Assembly (NCBI GenBank): GCA_037176885.1
Contig: JAWWNJ010000001.1
Span: 3,720,001-3,784,000, forward strand
DNA: 64,000 nt
Source of the DNA: Favolaschia claudopus
Taxonomy: Eukaryota; Basidiomycota; Agaricomycetes; Agaricales; Mycenaceae
Reading direction: 5' to 3'
The number at the start of each line of letters is the position of its first letter. Positions within the stretch are counted from its first letter, which is position 1. Made by a program: the position numbers and the translations under genes. The notes below the pieces were generated by a model that was not told the DNA's origin, did no database searches, and was given only the letters and a program-made list of their open reading frames with translations. Shown one piece after another: positions 22,181 to 34,143 of this stretch.

Positions 22181-23089
22181 TCCGGTTTGCAGGCAACAGC
22201 CTTCGTGGGACCTATGTCGCATGAGAAAAGGGAGCACATGGCTCAAGAGGTTGGGGGCGTATCTGACCGTAGTTTCTTGTTCGAGGTGAGGAATACAGCG
22301 TTCCCTTGAACCGCGGCTGACTCATTCTGTGTGTCAGGTGGGGGACGGACGGAAGACACCAGACGGCGCTCGCACAAGATATCGCTCGGCCTGAGTCCCA
22401 TTTCTTATCAGTCCTATAAAACAGTTCCAAAATTCACGAAACCAGGTCCGTCGCAATCCTGTTGATTGATTGAGTGAATAAGAAGGACGCAGGGCAGATG
22501 CCAAAGACGGCGGAAACGGTGGAAGTGGCCAAACAACAGGCAAAGACAGCTCGAGATGTAGCAGAGCAGTGTTGAAGAAATTAGGTCCTGTCTTCAATAG
22601 AGGTCCATGGGTTTGTTTCCACTTTTAAGCTGGAGGATACGATTTCGACGCTAAGAAGGTGCCAGTTGATGAGCGGTCTTCTGTCCCTCGACGGCTGAGG
22701 TGTCATTGATCTAGTTCAGCTTTCGAAGTCAACAAACAATTTTCAGATTACCACCCCCCGATTTCCTACACACAAGATCAGCACTCCCTCCCCGATTATG
22801 GCCCTTGATGCGCTCTTGCAGCCACTGTCATTATTGGTGGATTACCACGCGAGTTGAAGTATGGTCGAGAGGAAGATCGTCGAGAAAGCTTATGTTTAGA
22901 AAACATCATTCCCTGAAGTGTAAGCTCATCGCCTTCCTTTCTTTTCACTCATAACTCCTTCCCACGATCGTCCTTTCTCCCCAAATTGAGTTCAACCACG
23001 CCGTTACGCTACAAGCGCCGAGATTGGCATACCACTCGCCTACCCGCGTGCCGTCGTGGCGTCGCAGGGTCGCATGGGTTGTTCTGGAG

Positions 23090-23096
23090 TATAAAA
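23090..23096 (+). promoter_or_regulatory. TATA box of the 71-residue-protein gene
   Basis: TATAAAA, 69 bp before ATG 23165, followed by a pyrimidine-rich run (about 23118-23136), the arrangement of a strong fungal promoter with transcription starting in the C/T tract. Confidence 0.65.
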
Positions 23097-23164
23097 GTCA
23101 GATTTTGATGGATTTCCCTATCTCTCTTTTCCTCCAAACCACCACCAAGTCTACGCTTCCGCCC

Positions 23165-23478
23165 ATGAGTGCTAATTTCGAAATTCGCCTAACTCAGGCC
23201 CCGTTCTCTTCGTCGACAATCGTCATCACGACGCCCATCGCGCCCCCCACGCCCAAGACGGCACCTGCCCCGGCCGCTGTCCCCGTAGGTGCTCCTCAAC
23301 ACCACTCCGACCCAGTTATTCAATTGCTGCACAGAATGCCCCCAACTTGGGAAATATCGCCCGTCTCGCTCGGCTGATCCAGGTAAGCCTTCCCTGTAGC
23401 TGTTGCCTTCAATTGATCATTCCATCTCAGAACGCGATGGCCGTTCTATACGCGCGCATCCATCGCGCCACGGCGTAG
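23165..23478 (+). CDS. Small protein of 71 residues, function unknown
   Basis: Three in-phase exons: 23165-23284, 23335-23382 and 23431-23478, separated by 50-nt and 48-nt introns with GTAGGT...CACAG and GTAAGC...TCAG borders. All junctions are phase 0. The product begins MSANFEIRLTQAPFSS, has a Pro/Ala/Thr-rich middle (ITTPIAPPTPKTAPAPAAVP) and a C-terminal amphipathic-looking helix (NAPNLGNIARLARLIQ then NAMAVLYARIHRATA). No signal peptide or cysteines. The clear TATA box and CT-rich leader support a real, possibly highly expressed gene. No family was recognised. Later in-frame stops appear if either intron is retained, so the spliced model is the only sensible one. Confidence 0.6.
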
Positions 23479-24023
23479 AAATCCGACAGTGTCTCCGTCG
23501 TCAAATGTACATAGTTCAACTTGGAACATGTTGAGTTTCCCCGGGTGTTATCCTGTTGCCTCCTGTTGACCCTTTCACCACAGACTTCTTGGATTTCCCC
23601 CCGTAAACTGAACCGCAATTGATATTGACCGCCTTGAATGCGTCGACTGCACATAGTCTCGATTACTTACATCTGTGTGCCTGTGATCTCCGGATCGAGT
23701 TTGCTGCTTGACGTCCGGAGAGATATTGGTTGGTTGGTTGTGTGATGGACAAGAGTAGTGCTGGTAGAATGTGCTTTCTGAATATCTTTTTGGTTGTACT
23801 TATGAGCTGTTACCTGCACAAGTAAATAGATAAAATTGACTTTTGAGGAGAAGTTCAGGGTACTGGAAGGATGATTGTGAAAGTGCGAGCCCGGAAGGGG
23901 CCTCTTAGTCAGTCAACGAGAGCAAATCTTGATATGACAACAGAAGGCGCGGAAGTCAGGCTTCGCATTCAGCTCGCACAATTGTGGGAAGAAACAAAAA
24001 AACTCTGAAACATGAATACAATT
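23479..24023. other. Convergent spacer
   Basis: 3' flanks of the small-protein gene (plus) and homoserine kinase (minus). AT-rich, with a few short runs (TTGGTTGGTTG at about 23727). No gene seen. Confidence 0.5.
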
Positions 24024-25230
24024 TCACTCGACTACGCTACCGCCAACAACATTGAGGAGTTTCCAATCTATATCTACGTCCGTCTTTTTAAAAATTGCTC
24101 GTGCATCTTCGGCGATTGCTTCGAATCCATGGGTGGCCAGGGCGAGGATGGTGGGGCCGGCGCCAGACAAACAAATACCCAGAAGTCCCGGGTGGGTTGT
24201 GGGGGTGATGGTTGAAGTTACTTCGGGTAGGCCAGGGATCTGCACACAAGGGATGAGCGTTGTGCGATTGAAGGACAGTTCACGTACCAATTTTTTCCGA
24301 TACGGTTGATGGACGCGGTCTTTCATTGCTTCATATATCAGCTCGGGATCGGGGGGAGATTGGCCAAGAGCTGTTGTGAGGACGGCCAGTCTTTGAAGAT
24401 TGAAAACCTGGAAGCACAATGAGTCACTCGCGAGCTGCATTTGCAAAACAAAAATACCAGATCCTTGCGAGAATACTCTAACGGTAAGACCTCTCTTGCA
24501 GTCGCAGTGCTCAATTCAAATCTAGGGATGATAGCCACCGCTTTAATACTTTCGGACCACCCAAATCGCACGTAATGCCCGATGCCCAACGGAGGTAACG
24601 GCGGGTTGAGACCCCAGTCCTCACCCGCATCGGGAGGATACTCAGGTAAAACCTCACTCAAGGGTACACTGGCAGCCTCCGTTGCGGCCGCGTCAAGCTC
24701 CCGCAAGTAAGAACCTACGAATCCGCCAACGAGAGCGGCTGTGACATTATCTGGGTGCCGTTCCACCATAAGCGCGAAATCCAAAAGACGTTCTTTGGAC
24801 AGCTTCAGACCGCCGAGTTCGTTCCCAAGAAGAACGCCAGCGATGACCGCAGCGCCGGAAGAACCGAGACCCCGTCCGAAGGGGATCTCATTGTCGACGT
24901 GGATTTCGAGAGCTGAGGGGAATGACCGGATATCGTGACATCGGAGAACGTAGAGAGCCACCCGAGTAGTGAGATTCTTGTATGCATCCAGAGGGACTTC
25001 CTCAGCGCCCTCACCGGTGTACTTCAACAAGGGTGGAATGTATGGCTGATCAGACGATCGATCTGGCTGCAATACCCTGAGGGTGAGGTACAAGGACAGG
25101 GAGAGCCCGACGACGTCGAATCCAGGTCCTAGCAGTGGATTTCGTCAAGAGACACTAGCCTCGTGCAATGCGAATGACCTATATTGGCAGAGGTAGCTGG
25201 GACTTTGATAGTAAATGTTCTTGCGCCCAT
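24024..25230 (-). CDS. THR1: Homoserine kinase
   Basis: GHMP-family kinase that phosphorylates L-homoserine with ATP, the step before threonine synthase. Start ATG 25228-25230 gives MGARTFTIKVPATSANIG. An intron (about 25129-25178) joins it to GPGFDVVGLSLSLYLTL, the standard N-terminal motif. The ATP-binding GHMP loop is IPFGRGLGSSGAAVIAGV, followed by LVGGFVGSYL. A second intron near 24.41-24.46 kb restores VFNLQRLAVLTTALGQ. The C-terminal motif GICLSGAGPTILAL is the family's third block. About 360 residues, normal for fungi. A GAGTCA half-site (TGACTC on minus) lies 18-23 bp before the ATG and could be a Gcn4/CPC1-type amino-acid-control site, but it is a single imperfect copy. Confidence 0.95.
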
Positions 25231-28200
25231 CTTCGCACTGAGACGCCGAGTCAGCTAGGCTTCCAACTGCACGACTCGGATGAGAGGATAGGTAGACACG
25301 AGTTTGGAGAAATCTTGGCGTTGATCCAAAATCAATGAGTCCAAAATGACACATCAGTGTCTGTGTCAAACGTTGGCTCAGGTTGGCTACGTCGCGCAAG
25401 GAAATCAACGCCAAATATATATTTTTCAAGATCTAAGTAATGCAACGAATCAAAACCCAGGTTAGTGTAGACTGGAAGGCGCAGGCTCAGACTACATGCA
25501 GGGTGAAGCAAAATCTCCTCCCCCCTTCCGCGTGCAACGCGGCGGCTTATTCAGGCCGAGGGGAATGACTTGTGCTCGGTTTCTCAAGACGAAAGAATGT
25601 GGGTGTGCCGGTACTTCGAAAAGAATCCGGTTTCTCTGCATGAATAGCCACTCAGTGATCAGCGGAGTAAGTAAGAGCAGGTGTACATACTTACCTGGCA
25701 CAATTGCCCCATTTTCGAACATGTATATACAGGATGTTCTTTCTTGGGTTGATTTTCTTTTCAGGACGCGGGCCTTGCCCAGACTCTGTGCATGAGTTGC
25801 GCAATGAAGCGCTGAAAAGATCTCAGATACTCTTTTAGACCAACGCGGCTGCGAGAACCATACACGTAAAGTCGTCATGAAGATTGTGAAAGCAGGCGGG
25901 GCTGAGGTCGGAGCGACTGAAGGCTGGGATGGCTGGAACCTTAGATGAGATGTGGAAAGTGACGCAAAAGAAATCGACGCACTATAGCAGGAATTGGATA
26001 CGCGCCGATATGTGCTTGAGCATCCTCATGGCTAACGGCGGTCCAAGTATAGTACACAACATATGAAGATGGAGTTGTTTGAGCCTGTTGCGAGAGCACC
26101 AGGGCAATTGAAGGCAACGTAGGGTCGGGATGGGGCATTGAGGCGCAATTTGGCTGAAAAGGCTCCGGCTTGGGCGTGTCGGTGGAATGTGATGGTGAGA
26201 AGACAGCCAAACAAATTTGTGTGTCCTTAGGGACAATTGAAAGAACGACCGATTTTGGCGACTCCGTCTCGATTTTTCAGCGCTGTTTCACATAAAAATC
26301 AAAGTTACGTGCTTGCCGTGGGCCAAAGAAACGTCTCCCCGGATTCCTACTTCGACATGTTTGGTGTTGAACAACCTCGGGACATTGACCTGCAGAAATG
26401 CTCGATCCTGTCGATCACAAACCAGAGCACGCTTCTGGACGTTGGCTCATTGCGCAGGGTAATCCTGACAGTGAGTATTGCCGGCCGGAAACTCAAGAAT
26501 CAAGAGTCTTTGAAGCGAGACCTGTCGCAAAGCAGACAGACACCGAACTCGAAGAATGGCACAATGACATCCGCATCAAAGGCTGGACAGTATACCAGGG
26601 CGATGAGAAAAGGCATGGTAGGGAGCATGCTCCGTACTATTCATTCTCCACGAGCCTCGCATGCTCACTCCAGACAGAGGACAATTCTGGTGCCCGTTAC
26701 GTTCTCACAATGCAGACCAAGCGTCAGAACACCTTCGGGACTTCAGCACACTATTATCCCGCAGATGAACAAATTATCATTGCCGCCGTTGTTATACTTG
26801 CACCCATGCGTGAAGATAGTCCCCCGTGACAGTGACGCGTAACGTTCAGGTTTGCCGCACCTTTCAACGACCGAAGCGGGTGAACATAGTATATTCACAG
26901 TTGACTGAGCGTTTGAACCCGACATGCAAGGGTCCAGACAAGCGGATATCAAGAAAGCAAGAAGCAAGACTGAAGACACTTCAAATTTGCGAAAATTGCG
27001 ATACCACACACCAAGCAGCGATTTGAAAGTCCTCGACATTCAATGGCCTATGAAAACGGAGTATATCGACTTGCGTGCTAGAAGAACGAAGATTAGCACA
27101 ATATGCGACATTCAACATTCAGAAACTCGCACCTTGTCGAGGAAAAGCGCAAACTCTAAACCGGCTCTTCACACCTATACATCTCAACCTAGCAGCCACT
27201 ACCAGCCTGTGCAATACAAGCAGCTTGAGAAAGCAGATCTGGAAAGGTCTCCTCCACATTCATGCCCGCGCACCAGGGGGGAAACGAATTTTCCGCCGTC
27301 CTCCGACTGCTATCCGCAACAGGGAGCTCTACCTCAACGTCAACGGTTGCGGCTCTGTACCATCGCACTGCCAGCAACCAACGGCTTAGCGTTCGATGTC
27401 CACTGCGCAAGAATTGCCAGAGAGATAGTGAGATCGAGATATTCGTTTCTCGGTCTGCTACAAGCGTCCAGGATTTTTCAGGTAGGTCTTGTGAGAAAAG
27501 TTGAAGCCCGCCTTCGGTTTTGCCGCAGAAGAGGTTGGTATAAGCAAGCTATAGGCCAGACGAGTTGGTGGCAAGTGGTGGAGACAAACCAAACCCATGT
27601 TTGCCGATCGCGAATTTCGAAAACAATCGGCCGCCGGCAACCTCTCTCCTTCCTCACCCCATATCGCAGCAGCAGGTCAAGTCAGGCTGGCCTCCAGTAT
27701 GCAACGCATCTGCGAGCCACGACTTTGCAGCGCTTCGCACACAGTCAACCAACGGCTTCGTTCGTTGACCAGCCCGAGATTCGAATGGCTACGGCAGGCC
27801 CTAGGAATCCCCCATTCGATAGAGTCTCGACACTCCGTCTATTCAGCTCCTTCCAACCAGCCTGCCTATTCCCCAGCCTATTTCTCATCGCTATGCTACC
27901 TCGATACTCATGACTTTTGGCTGCCACCAGCCACCACTCACGACGCTTTTGGATCTTTCGACCCTCTTGGTTACATACTCTACTGCATCAATTTGAATCC
28001 TCGCGGACGAGAGCGCCCCAAATGCAAGCAATTCCCTCACCCCATTTCCAATTTCACTACGCTTGTCCTCAATACAAGATCAGGAGGTCAAGAATGAATA
28101 TTGAATTCCAATAATGTGTGACGACGTCAACTTGCACCCAACAGTCGGTTCAAGCCGGCCAATCCCTCTGCTGTACCCTGGCTATCCGTCTGGGTTCTTC

Positions 28201-29022
28201 ACAAAAAACCCCGTCGATTCTCGCCAAAAATTCCCAGAATGCTGTGGACAAAAATACAGTATACTTTTCGTTGGCGCTCTTGAACGGGACTGCACCGAGA
28301 GCAGACAGAAATATAGTATACTTTTGTTGGCTCCATGGCGCTATTCGACAGAAATTTACTGGGAAAGCACTAGCTTGACCCTTGGGATAACCATTCTAAC
28401 TGTCGTCTCAACATGGCGAACCGATGCGGGACCTCATAGTGGGGGCTGTCGTCCTTGACTATGAGGCAGAGTAGCCCAATCCCCTTCAATCTTCCCCCTA
28501 CTCAGGATCATCCTTACAGATCTGTAGCGCGTGAAGGTTGGCTCCCATCCTGAATTTTTATCTGGCTCAAGGAGACTCTCAGACGCTTTGTTGACCAACA
28601 ACCAATCTGAGCGACTCCCTATAGCGGGTGGCGCTCTATGTTGGATCTATGTTTTGCGTTCTTCGTGCTCCGCGTTTGTCCAGAATTCCCACGCATTACT
28701 TAAGTTAGACGAATAAATTCCGTCCGCCCCGTCGTATCTCTAGGAACCCTTTCAAGTCAACAATCAGTGTATGACTGCACAAACACGCTACTATAACAAT
28801 AAACGAGAAAGGGAAATGAGAGACAGAAATAAACAAGGAAGGATGGAAGAACGAAAGAAAGGCCGAGAAAGAAGTGTCAATCATGTGACCGCGTTCGCAC
28901 TCCCTCAAAACCGCGAACTTGTGAAAGACGTCCTGGCCTCTTCTTACCCTCTTCCGCTCTCTTGAGCCACTCAACTGAACGAACACATTGTCTTCAAGAG
29001 CTTGACGCGCTCGTAGAATTGC
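25231..29022. other. Gene-poor stretch with unsupported ORFs
   Basis: Contains the promoter sides of THR1 (left) and the SprT gene (right). ORFs of up to 329 codons (26924-27913 plus) and 143 codons (26398-26829 plus) are open but have no recognisable domain, no clear splice partners and competing frames on both strands. A near-direct repeat at about 28.25-28.33 kb is listed separately. A purine-rich segment at 28795-28875 resembles a 5' leader on the other strand. Confidence 0.45.
28247..28334. repeat. Imperfect direct repeat
   Basis: GACAAAAATACAGTATACTT at 28247 and GACAGAAATATAGTATACTT at 28304, each followed by TTTCGTTGGC / TTGTTGGC-like sequence, 57 bp apart. In sequence with no supported gene. 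Confidence 0.6.
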
Positions 29023-31326
29023 ATGACCTCTCGTGCACGCATAACGCGTCGGGGCGCCGCTCGAGTGTCGACGGGCTGGGATGGCAAGGAAGTCGTGCCA
29101 GATTCTGAAGAGGAATACGAGAAGGCACTGGCGCTTGCAGAGTACGTTCACTACTCGTTGGAACTGGTCGAAATGTTGCATCCGCGGAAGCTAATTGCCT
29201 GACCAGAAATAAAGAGTCAAATGTCATTGAAATCTCCTCCGACGAAGACGAACCGTACGCAATACGCACGTCCAGATAAGATATATGTGCTCACTTCATT
29301 GATACATAGTTTGAATAGCCGTGGTCGCGCTCAAGATCCTTCCTTGAAACTTCCCGGCGCCTGGTTCGAAGACGCGACTCCGCGTCGCGGTTCCTCTTCG
29401 CCTTCTAAAACTGGAAGGCCGACGCCCCGAACCCTTGGCACCCCCACAAGTTCAAAGAAGACCACGACGACCCCATCTAGGAAGCCAAACGTCCCTCAGC
29501 ATCCAGGTACTCCGACATCGTCGAAGAAGAAGGCAAATGTCCCACACCATCCACGCACCCCTGTGTCGTCCAAGAAGATCGCGCCTCCTCAGATCTCCCA
29601 AAGGATAAGCGAGGACGCCACTGAGGATCAAGTCGTCGTTACGCCTCCAACCCGCAAAGTACCCGCGAAACGCACCCCTTCTCCTCGAAAGCCGGCTCGC
29701 AAAGGGCTTGAGGTTTACGCCATCGCTGACGATTCGGACGACGATGTCGAGTTCGTGAGTGGTCCTACGCCCACCCACAGCCCCAGGCCCACGCATCGCA
29801 AGACCAACCCACCAGCAAGGCAGCGGGTTTTGAGTAGCGAGGAGACGGGCGAAACCTCAGATTCGTTGTAAGTTGCCTACTAATTACTTGGGCGTTGACA
29901 AAACCAACTTCTTGCGCAGAGACACCTCTTCTTCTGTGGCCGGCTCAGTGTCTACAAGGTCGAGTTATGATGCTACCTGTTCAGATAAATACGCCAGACA
30001 TTACAATCCACCTCCCAACCTTCGGGTTCCTTCAGTTAAACCCTGGGGTCGAGATCGCCCAAGGAACGATAAGGAGATGATCGCCTTTGCGAAGCATCGG
30101 GAAGAGGAACGTGTCGCATACTGTGTCACATACGCGTACCAGGTGTACCAGTATCTGAATCGTCGTGTTTTCGACAACCGCTTGCCTCCCTTGGGCGAAA
30201 TCGATCTTAAGTGGAGTAGGAGGCTGAACACCACTGCGGGTAGAGCTCGTTTTCATCGGTACGACCTTGCCCGTTGACTTGAATCTTTTTTCTCTCTAAT
30301 CCTAGTTGGTGCAGGAACCGCGAGGGGCAGGAACACTCGGAAATCGAGCTGGCGACCAAGATTCTCGATGCTGATGGTGATTATGTCTCCCGCTTCTCAC
30401 TTCAATCTACTGACTTGAGTTGCAGATAGGATTCGCAATACTCTTTCGCATGAGATGTGCCATCTCGCATGTTGGATTATTGATGACCAGATTAACGGTG
30501 CGTTGTAGTGCATCGGTATAGCCTGATCTCATTGTATGTTTGCTCTTCAGAGTCTCATGGCCCACTGTTCAATAAGTGGTGCGTGATCAGACTATTCTTT
30601 CTATCCCCTATTAACATCGCCCTAGGGCCAGATTAGTCGAGAAGAGAGATTCCGATATCGAGATTAAGATAGAACACACCTACGACATCACCTACAAATT
30701 TAAATGGAGTAAAACAGTTTCACGCTCTCTTCACAGAAACTTCCGCTAACTCGTAATCAGGATGTCTGGACTGCGATGGAATGTGCGTCTATTTGATTTG
30801 GTTTCGCTGTTGGATTCACAGCCGCCTTTAGCACTGGGCGACACACAAAATCCTTAGACCCAACCGTCAAGAGTGAGTAGTCTTCAGCGTTGTATCGCAT
30901 TGGGTGACCCATCTTGTATAGGGTGCAAATTCTGCAAGGTTGGTCAGCTGGTGGCTGATTTCGATGAGCCGATGGTCAGCAAGCAAAAGGCCGCCCCACA
31001 AGGTAAGTCTCTTAGCCATTTCGTGTCTTTTCCCCTGCCGACCGAGCGTATCCGCAGCCTCGCCTCGCCGCCCTGTTCCTCGTCCGGCCTCCCCAGTGTT
31101 CATCGACTTGTCGGTGGATAGTAGCGACGAAGAAGAGGACGAGGAGTCTCCTTCCGTCTCCTTCGTTCAGAAGGAGATCTACGTCGTCGAAGACTCCAAC
31201 AACGACAATGAAGACACCACCATTACGAACCTTGCTAAAAGGTTCGGTGGAATCACCATCGCGCACAACGTCTGCTCGCATGCTCGAGCAAAATTCTCTC
31301 AACGAGTTGTCAAATCATCTCACTAA
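29023..31326 (+). CDS. SprT-family zinc metalloprotease (GCNA/Spartan-like)
   Basis: Likely repairs DNA-protein crosslinks in the nucleus. ATG 29023 gives MTSRARITRRGAARVSTGWD. Splicing adds an acidic SUMO-interacting motif (NVIEISSDEDEP). A Lys/Pro/Thr-rich disordered stretch follows, with repeated GTPTSSKK / RTPVSSKK units, and then another acidic patch (DDSDDDVEFVSG). The SprT core starts near 30.1 kb (CVTYAYQVYQYLNRRVFDNR, then PPLGEIDLKWSRRLNTTAGR). The active site TLSHEMCHLACWIIDDQI carries the HExxH helix. The zinc ribbon is KCLDCDGI...GRHTKSLDPT, then RCKFCKVGQL. The tail has a second SIM-like patch (FIDLSVDSSDEEED) and IYVVEDSN. About eight short introns. The order of acidic IDR, SprT and Zn ribbon resembles animal GCNA without its HMG box; Spartan is the alternative relative. 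Confidence 0.88.
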
Positions 31327-31507
31327 TTTAGAGCTCACAAATATTTCTCTTTCTTTCTTGCATGCTTTCCCAACAATCGCGACACACACATTGCTAGACT
31401 CCATTGTTATTACTGTGAACCTTGTATCTACTACATCCGAGATAAATATCCAACTATTGCTACAGTTAATTGAAGGAACGAATGAAACACCATATTCCAG
31501 AAAAAGC

Positions 31508-33651
31508 CTAATCAGTGTATCGGGAAATGCGGAGCGGGAGTTGAATGCCTTCGGTGTCTAGTTTCCCGCGTACGAATGGTCGCGTAAGAACGCTGTTGTA
31601 TTTGCCGATTTCTATGCCCCCGACAGGGCTGAAAACGAACTGAGGAAGGAGGGTGGCGAGGATGACTTTGGCTTCCAGGAGCGCAAAACGGTATCCTGGG
31701 CACGAAGCCCGGCCGAACGAGAAGGACATGAGGTTTGCGAGACCCGGGAACGCCGGGGATGTGGCTCCAGCGGGAAGAGAATTCCAACGATCAGGGCTGC
31801 AATTGCAAACGAAAGACTGAGCGAAGCGCAGGAAGGGCAAATCATCTGGAACTTACTTGAACTCTCTTGCGTCTGGGCCCCAGATATCCTCTGACAGGTT
31901 GACCCCTTCCACAGGTAAATGGACGAAGCTACCCTTTTTGATGCGGATGTGCTCATTTTCGTGAATGACTTTGCCATTGCGAAGGACGACGGGCGAGGAC
32001 ACCGGAATTAAGTCGTCTGCAGTCGCGACACGAACTGTGCATTTTCGGGTCAGTGTCAATATTCATCCTCGGTATTCAGAGAACGACTCACGCGTCCCGT
32101 GCACAGGCGGTGTAACTCGGAGCGTCTCGCGCAAGACGGCGTCAAGGTAAGGTAAGGAATCGATCGCATCGGTTTGTAAAGTTGAAGAAGTGGACGAGAT
32201 TGACGAAGTGCTATTGCGTCTTGACGAAGGCGACGCTTCCGAGGCAGGGCCTGCTATGATTTCCGCGCGGAGGCGATCTTGGATTTCTGGATGTTGAGAA
32301 AGAATGTGAAGGCACCAAGTGATGGCGACAGCGGTTGAGTCTGATCCAGCGAAAAGGAAAGACGATAGTTGGTCAAGCAGGTCGGTATCGGATAATTGGT
32401 TGGAAGGTTCGTTGGTCAAGTTGGATTTAACTGCAGTGGAAATAGGGTCAGAATAGGCCGGAAGGGACGAAGACACAACTTACTCAGAAGACTGAGGATG
32501 TCCTTCTCATTCGAAGCAAAATCAGGCTTTTCAGCCATGCAGGCCTCTCGCTTCGTATTAATAAGACTAATCCCACTATCCCGAATGGTCTTGAGGCATT
32601 GCTGAGTAATTTTATCGTTCTCATCCGGCTGCAGAAATCAATCAGCTTGTAGCCCGTAGTTTTGTCCTGAACTCACCCATATTTTCTCCGCAATGGGTAG
32701 GTACAGCTGCTTCAAGACCCGGAGTTGTGATGCTTTGTCCGATATGGAGAACATACGGCGGTAGGCCGAATACACTGCGTCCGGAGATTAGGTGCATAGA
32801 CGCCATTATGTCAAGGAATCATATATACCTTGCTCAGACTCGTCGTGTAGAGCGTTGAAGTGGTAGTCGAAACCCGCAAGGCCAAAGATATCAAAAGTTG
32901 TTCTCGATATCCAGTGTGCGACGTCAAAAGTCGCGGAACTCGAGCCATCGGTCGATACAAGAGCATCCCAACGATCACGGAGTTCCTCAGCCTTTTGAAG
33001 AAAGATGGGACTCATGCCTTTCACTGCTTGAGCCGTGAACGCTGGACCGATGAGTTTGCGCTGGCGGAAACATGAGGTTGGACACATCGTGAGGAAAGCG
33101 ATCCCCTCACCAAAGCCCGGTGCTCATGGCCTTCCATGTTAAAAACGCCTAAAATTACTCAATGAATGTATTTCTTGGAGAAAAATCCCAAGTGCGTACC
33201 ACGACCCAAAAGCCTTCCCAAGTAAGCTCTCGTTTGCCATGGCTTTTCGTACACAGGCGAGGTCAACACGTGCGAAAGAACTCGTAGGTCGAACGACATC
33301 AGACGATAGTCGTGTCGGCCATAGCCATGATAGCGGAATGTTTTCCCAAACAAGTTGTGCGTCCAGTCGCGATAGACTTCCGGAGTGATATCTGGACTGG
33401 CGCAAGGGTCAGATCGGATGTGCTTCAAGTAATTAGACATGCATCTGCCCATGAACTCACTCGTTGACCTGGCTAAAGTGACTCTGGAAAGCTGGAGCCT
33501 CTGGTCCCGGCAGAGATGCAAGAGGATCGAGCAGAGGTGCTACCCAGAGCAGATTGACGAGCCAGAAGATGCCTCTGGCTATGACCAAGGCTAAGAATAA
33601 TCCCAGAGCCTTGAAGAGCCAGGAAAAGAGCAGGGACGCGGAACATTCCAT
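31508..33651 (-). CDS. Cytochrome P450 monooxygenase
   Basis: Haem-thiolate oxygenase, ER-anchored. ATG 33649-33651 (MECSASLLFSWLFKALGLFL) provides the N-terminal membrane anchor, followed by a proline hinge (LASLPGPEAPAF). About a dozen exons can be joined. The I-helix reads SFLFAGSDSTAVAITW (AGxDST). The K-helix ETLR supplies ExxR, followed by PPVHGT. The haem loop is SFGRASCPGYRFALLEAKV with the Cys ligand, and the end reads RPFVRGKLDTEGIQLPLRIS, stop 31508-31510. Length is normal (about 540 residues). The haem loop is odd: FSFGRASCPG has Arg one position early relative to the usual FxxGxRxCxG. A Ser-rich insertion (SPSSRRNSTSSISSTSSTL) sits before the ExxR region. Substrate cannot be told. 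Confidence 0.92.
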
Positions 33652-34143
33652 GGGCGAGAAAGAGACAACCACTTGCGCGCCACGGTGGTTGAGGAGAGAC
33701 CTGGAAGGGACAGCCGGCGTCCATCAGGCTGTTTGTAGGTCCAACCCAAATTGGGCTGAGATATCCTTTTCCGTCAAGAAGAACGTCGCATCATACGACC
33801 TCGAGGCTGATGGCTGAGATTCTCAGTGGCCAGTGGTCACGAACGACGGGCTCAAAAATACTGGCGCTTGGGATTTGAGAGAGCTTCGCCTTGTGCTTGT
33901 GTTACCTTCAGCTATAATGGTGGCTTGAAGATTGGCGACAAGTTCAAGTTGGCAACCACAAGAAGCGTGGGAACCGTGTAACATAAGCGCGTGATCACAA
34001 TTACCTCATGCAACGCGGTCACGTTGAGATCACGTCAAACGCGATTTCATGATATTGAGTCTGTTTTCGCGTGTGTGTAGTGCACAAGAATAGGATTGAG
34101 AACATCTTAAACTGAAATTCGATTCTTCTACTAAAAAATCACC
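33652..34143. other. Upstream region of the P450 gene
   Basis: Spacer between two minus-strand genes, so it holds the P450 promoter and the 3' flank of the TPR gene. Several TCACG/ACGTCA-like elements cluster at about 33.99-34.05 kb (for example GATCACGTCAA). No gene seen. Confidence 0.45.

Larger units (their letters stand above)
20781..23089. other. Gene-poor stretch
   Basis: ORFs are short, overlap on both strands and carry no recognisable motif, apart from the phosphoglucomutase relic and the hairpin listed separately. No tRNA cloverleaf was recognised. The right end is the promoter side of the small TATA-driven gene. Confidence 0.5.

Noticed and set aside
25248..25253. GAGTCA before the THR1 start as a Gcn4 site
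   Set aside because: Single imperfect site (TGACTCG on minus) within 25 bp of the ATG, probably inside the leader; not enough for a separate regulatory call.
25492..25878. 128-codon minus ORF upstream of THR1
   Set aside because: No domain, competing frame on plus, and no splice partner; not supported as a gene.
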